NCBI GenBank assembly: GCA_013203525.1
Contig: JABMQB010000436.1
Location: 1 to 10,151 of the forward strand
Direction: 5' to 3'
Length of the DNA stretch: 10,151 nucleotides
Origin: Mariniphaga sp.
GTDB taxonomy: Bacteria; Bacteroidota; Bacteroidia; Bacteroidales; Prolixibacteraceae
A program made the position numbers and the translations under genes. This document shows positions 7,061 through 10,151 of the stretch, piece by piece. The notes beneath the pieces were generated by a model that saw nothing but the letters and a program-made list of their open reading frames with translations, was not told where the DNA came from and made no database searches. Every line of letters begins with the position of its first letter. Position 1 is the stretch's first letter.

Positions 7061-7897
7061 ATGAATATAATTAAATCAGAAAAAGTTAAACTTAAAGCCA
7101 AAAGAGCATTTATTAAAAAAGGAACGTGCTCGCGCACTTTTTTTTATCTATTAAATCGTGAATTCGGTTTTCCAAAGGAGGATGAGGAAATAGCCCTGGA
7201 TCCATTAGCTGGAGGAATATTGCAGCAGGGGTATCAATGCGGAATGCTTTGGGGAGCTTCAATGGCTGCCGGAGCTGAAGCCTTTCGCAAATATGGCAAT
7301 CAAAGTCAAACTATCGATATTTCTATTAAGGCTACTCAACATATTATGGAATCCTTTAAAAGCAGGGCAAAAAGCATCGAATGCGAAGACATTACTAATT
7401 GTGATTTTAAAAGTAAATTTGGTTTGTTAAAATTCTTTCTATATGGTAAACCATTAACCTGCCTGAAGCTGGCGGGGAAGTGGGCACCTGAGGCAATAAA
7501 AGCAGCAAATGAAGGATTAGCCATCAATCAATCTAATCTGCATCAACATTCAATTAGCTGTGCTTCCGAATTATTAAAAAAAATGAGTGGTAATGATGAA
7601 GAAATTTATATGGTTGCCGGATTTGCCGGGGGACTTGGTTTAAGTGGTAATGGTTGCGGCGCCCTGGCTGCTGCAATATGGAAAAAAGGACTGGAACTAA
7701 ATAAAAAAGAAAAAAGAAAACCCTCTTTCCCTGATCCGGAAATGGAAAAAATTTTAAATGTATTCTATAAAGTAAGTGATTACAAAATTGAATGTAATAA
7801 AATATGTGGGCAGCAATTTAAGTCCATTGACGATCATACTCAATTTATTAAAAACGGCGGTTGCCAAAAACTTATTGATGTGCTCGCACAATCATAA
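7061..7897 (+). CDS. C_GCAxxG_C_C family cysteine-rich protein with internal duplication
   Basis: This 278-residue protein belongs to the poorly understood C_GCAxxG_C_C family, recognised here by cysteines next to glycine in GYQCGMLWGAS (C60) and SGNGCGALAAAIW (C199). It has ten cysteines in two matching sets: 23, 60, 108, 114, 134 and 167, 199, 245, 249, 268. The spacings are 37, 48, 6, 20 and 32, 46, 4, 19, so the protein is a tandem duplication of one five-cysteine domain. The halves also share a Cys-Ser or Cys-Ala start, an acidic DEE stretch, and a glycine-rich loop before the GC motif. There is no signal peptide, so it should be cytoplasmic. The family is thought to bind metal or a redox cofactor, or to undergo thiol chemistry, but no reaction is established. 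Some family members carry selenocysteine; this one uses ordinary cysteine codons. It lies in the methyltransferase / oxidoreductase gene group. Confidence 0.8.
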   Translation: MNIIKSEKVKLKAKRAFIKKGTCSRTFFYLLNREFGFPKEDEEIALDPLAGGILQQGYQCGMLWGASMAAGAEAFRKYGNQSQTIDISIKATQHIMESFKSRAKSIECEDITNCDFKSKFGLLKFFLYGKPLTCLKLAGKWAPEAIKAANEGLAINQSNLHQHSISCASELLKKMSGNDEEIYMVAGFAGGLGLSGNGCGALAAAIWKKGLELNKKEKRKPSFPDPEMEKILNVFYKVSDYKIECNKICGQQFKSIDDHTQFIKNGGCQKLIDVLAQS

Positions 7898-7919
7898 TTA
7901 TTAGAAAAAACCTTAAAAA

Positions 7920-9656
7920 ATGATTTCAAAAAAACAATCATTATCCGAAAAATCGACTCCTCTTACACCAATTCGATTATGGCCTGGCGTGGCTATTTTA
8001 TTATTACAATGGTTCGTCAGGTTTGGTATTCCTATTATTATTCCCGGAGCATTTTCATTTGGAGTTCTTGGTGGAGTAGCAGGTGGATTGGTTATAGTTG
8101 TGTGGTGGGCGTTCTTTAGCCGTGCACCTGGAATAGAACGCTGGAGTGCAATTCTTCTTATGATAATAGGACTGGTTGCGACATCGCAAATTATTGATGT
8201 TTCAATTGCAACCGCCGGGCGAGGAATGTTTTTCACCATTTACGCCATTCCGGTATTAAGTCTTGCATTTATAATCTGGGCAGTAGTTAGCCGTCGTTTT
8301 TCAGTAAAACTTAGGCGAATTACAATGGTTTTAACTATTCTTATTGCATGCGGAGTATGGACAGTCCTCCGTATTGATGGTATCACCGGCGATGAGGGGG
8401 CAAATTTTTCATGGCGGTGGGCAGAAACGTCTGAGGAAAGGCTATTGGCTCAGGAAAAAAACAAAACGGCAACACCCATAACAACAATAAATGCATCGGA
8501 AAAAGAAACCAATTGGCTTGGTTTTCGTGGATCCAATCGCGACGGTATCGTGAACGGAGTACAAATAGAAACCGACTGGTCCAATTCGCCCCCATTAGAG
8601 TTGTGGCGACATCCTATAGGCCCGGGTTGCTCATCTTTTGCAGTCAGAGGTGATCTAATTTATACCCAGGAGCAGCGTGGCAATGATGAAATTGTATCAT
8701 GCTACAATTTGACCACAGGTGAGCCTGTATGGCAACATCGCGATGCTGCCCGTTTTTATGATTCGCATGCCGGTGCAGGACCGCGTTCAACCCCAACTAT
8801 TAGTGGTGAAAACATATGCACACTTGGTGCAACCGGAATACTTAATCTTCTTAACGCTGGTGATGGAACTCTTATTTGGTCACAAAACATTGCAATCGAT
8901 AATGAAACAAAGCATTCAGGATGGGGAATTACAAGTTCGCCTTTAATTGTAGATAGTGTTGTTATTATAGCTGCTGTTGGTAAGCTTGTAAGTTATGATC
9001 TTGCCACCGGTGATCCTCGGTGGTTTGGCAACGATGGAGGAGACAGCTATAGCTCTCCCCATTTGAAGATAATTGATGGCAAAAGACAGATTCTTCTTAT
9101 GAGTGGTAATGGTATAATTAGTATCGAGCCAATTAGTGGTAAACAAATCTGGGAGTATAAATATCCATGTGAAAGCCGGATTTTACAACCTGCGTTTATC
9201 TCGGACAACGATATAATGGTTAATGCAGGTGGGAAAAAAGGAATTCGTCGTATTTCAGTTACACATGAATCTGACCAATGGAAAATAGAAGAGCTCTGGA
9301 CATCGACACGAATGAGGCCTGACTTTAATGACTTTGTTGTTCACAAAGGACATGTTTTTGGATTTGACGGTCCAAGTCTTGCATGTATTGACATTGATAA
9401 AGGTGAACGAAAGTGGAAAGGCGGACGTTACGGTGGCCAGCTTATTTTGTTAGCCGACCAAGACTTATTACTGGTACTTTCTGAAAAAGGTGAACTGGTG
9501 TTGGTTGAAGCAAATCCAAACAAGTATTCAGAATTAGCACATCTTCGAGCAATCGAAGGCAGAACATGGAACCACCCGGTATTGGTTGGTGACATCCTTT
9601 TGGTTCGTAATACATCGGAGATGGTTGCATACAAACTGGCACTCAGGGAAAGCTAA
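7920..9656 (+). CDS. Membrane-anchored PQQ-type beta-propeller protein
   Basis: This 578-residue protein has two parts. Residues about 20-150 form five hydrophobic segments (for example GVAILLLQWFVRFGIPIII, FGVLGGVAGGLVIVVWWAFF and MVLTILIACGVW). After a polar linker, NWLGFRGSNRDG at about 198 opens a beta-propeller with repeated blade-closing motifs of the (T/S)GxxxW kind: TTGEPVWQ (265-272), GDGTLIW (314-320), ATGDPRW (362-368), SGKQIW (406-411), and DKGERKW near the end. Such propellers either hold PQQ in dehydrogenases or act as scaffolds like BamB. The calcium and active-site residues of true PQQ alcohol dehydrogenases are not evident, so cofactor binding is uncertain. The propeller should lie in the periplasm. 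ATG 7920 is 22 bases after the cysteine-rich gene. The gene looks richer in G+C than its neighbours. Confidence 0.85.
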   Translation: MISKKQSLSEKSTPLTPIRLWPGVAILLLQWFVRFGIPIIIPGAFSFGVLGGVAGGLVIVVWWAFFSRAPGIERWSAILLMIIGLVATSQIIDVSIATAGRGMFFTIYAIPVLSLAFIIWAVVSRRFSVKLRRITMVLTILIACGVWTVLRIDGITGDEGANFSWRWAETSEERLLAQEKNKTATPITTINASEKETNWLGFRGSNRDGIVNGVQIETDWSNSPPLELWRHPIGPGCSSFAVRGDLIYTQEQRGNDEIVSCYNLTTGEPVWQHRDAARFYDSHAGAGPRSTPTISGENICTLGATGILNLLNAGDGTLIWSQNIAIDNETKHSGWGITSSPLIVDSVVIIAAVGKLVSYDLATGDPRWFGNDGGDSYSSPHLKIIDGKRQILLMSGNGIISIEPISGKQIWEYKYPCESRILQPAFISDNDIMVNAGGKKGIRRISVTHESDQWKIEELWTSTRMRPDFNDFVVHKGHVFGFDGPSLACIDIDKGERKWKGGRYGGQLILLADQDLLLVLSEKGELVLVEANPNKYSELAHLRAIEGRTWNHPVLVGDILLVRNTSEMVAYKLALRES

Positions 9657-9713
9657 TATTAAGTTGCTATTATACTCATTCTTTCAATTAATAAAAAAAA
9701 GAAGGTCTATTTT

Positions 9714-10151
9714 ATGAAAACATTAGAAGTTAATAAATTATTTAAATCTTACGCTGGTAAAGCAGCAGTTAAGAATTTATCGTTCTCTGTCAATCCTGGA
9801 GAAATATTAGGTATTATCGGTCCCAACGGAGCTGGTAAAAGCAGCACCATAAAAATGATTTTGGATTTTATAAAACCCGATTCAGGCGAAATAAAAATTT
9901 TCGGGCAACAAATGAATGAAACTTTAAAAAATGAAATTGGTTATTTACCTGAAGAAAGGGGTCTATATAAAAAATTAACTGCGATCGATCTGATTGTTTA
10001 CCTGGCCACTTTAAAAGGAATGGATAAAAATACAGCCAGAAATAGAGCCAATGTCCTACTTAAAGAAACCGGTATGCTCGAAAGCAAAAAGAAAAAAAAC
10101 AAAGAAATGAGTAAGGGTATGGGGCAGATTATCCAGTTTATTGTAACAGTA
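9714..10151 (+). CDS. ABC transporter ATP-binding protein, NatA-like (3' end outside window)
   Basis: The visible 146 residues are the N-terminal half of an ABC ATPase. Walker A is GPNGAGKSS (36-44). The Q-loop position reads YLPEERGLY (77-85), with PEER in place of the usual glutamine motif, which is characteristic of the NatA / YhaQ-like group that pairs with ABC-2 type permeases. A signature-like SKGMGQ follows at 133-138, where relatives usually have SKGMQQ. Walker B and the rest lie beyond the window. ATG 9714 is preceded by GAAGG at 9701-9705, eight bases away, one of the few Shine-Dalgarno-like sites here. These pumps export small molecules, ions or peptides; a permease gene is expected directly downstream. 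The 57 bases between it and the propeller gene show no terminator, so co-transcription is possible. Confidence 0.92.
   Translation, partial: MKTLEVNKLFKSYAGKAAVKNLSFSVNPGEILGIIGPNGAGKSSTIKMILDFIKPDSGEIKIFGQQMNETLKNEIGYLPEERGLYKKLTAIDLIVYLATLKGMDKNTARNRANVLLKETGMLESKKKKNKEMSKGMGQIIQFIVTV

Noticed and set aside
7061..7897. Selenocysteine site in the C_GCAxxG_C_C protein
   Set aside because: The frame has no in-frame TGA and the motif positions are ordinary cysteine codons.

Overview
This window looks like a stretch of a Bacteroidota chromosome. The evidence is the AT-rich composition, mostly absent Shine-Dalgarno sequences, a DUF6090-type membrane protein with the phylum's characteristic N-terminus, and a family mix (acyltransferase-3, class C-type serine hydrolase lipoprotein, C_GCAxxG_C_C protein, PQQ-type propeller) common in marine or gut-associated Bacteroidia. 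No ribosomal or other marker gene is present, so no finer placement is offered. All genes run on the + strand. I see no tRNA, rRNA, CRISPR array, insertion sequence, integrase or convincing terminator, and no gene-free stretch exceeds 110 bases.

Left part (1-3399). The window opens inside an acyltransferase-3 membrane protein whose start lies to the left. Its C-terminus carries an ankyrin-repeat module. A second, about 82% identical copy of that module follows in a different frame, beginning at a GTG that overlaps the first gene's stop (TAGTG). One extra base near 1623-1625 would join the two into one 727-residue visible protein. Next comes a serine hydrolase of the beta-lactamase / penicillin-binding-protein-like family. 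Its lipoprotein leader and catalytic body lie in different frames, and removing one T near 2412-2413 rejoins them. The two nearby one-base breaks are either real inactivations or errors in the underlying sequence.

Middle part (3492-7897). A DUF6090 membrane protein and a 65-residue two-helix membrane protein are followed by a SAM methyltransferase, a zinc-free quinone-reductase-like oxidoreductase, a second SAM methyltransferase, and a ten-cysteine protein of the C_GCAxxG_C_C family. The last three genes are separated by only 10 and 23 bases and probably form one transcription unit. The mix of two methylases, a reductase and a cysteine-rich putative redox protein suggests modification or detoxification of a small molecule, but the substrate cannot be read from sequence.

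Right part (7920-10151). A membrane-anchored PQQ-type beta-propeller protein follows 22 bases after the cysteine-rich gene. The window ends inside an ABC transporter ATPase of the NatA-like ABC-2 exporter group.

The most notable points are the acyltransferase-ankyrin fusion with its duplicated, frame-broken tail, and the internal 5+5 cysteine duplication in the 7061-7897 protein. The methyltransferase / oxidoreductase / cysteine-protein / propeller cluster is the best candidate for an undescribed functional unit, and that is an inference.
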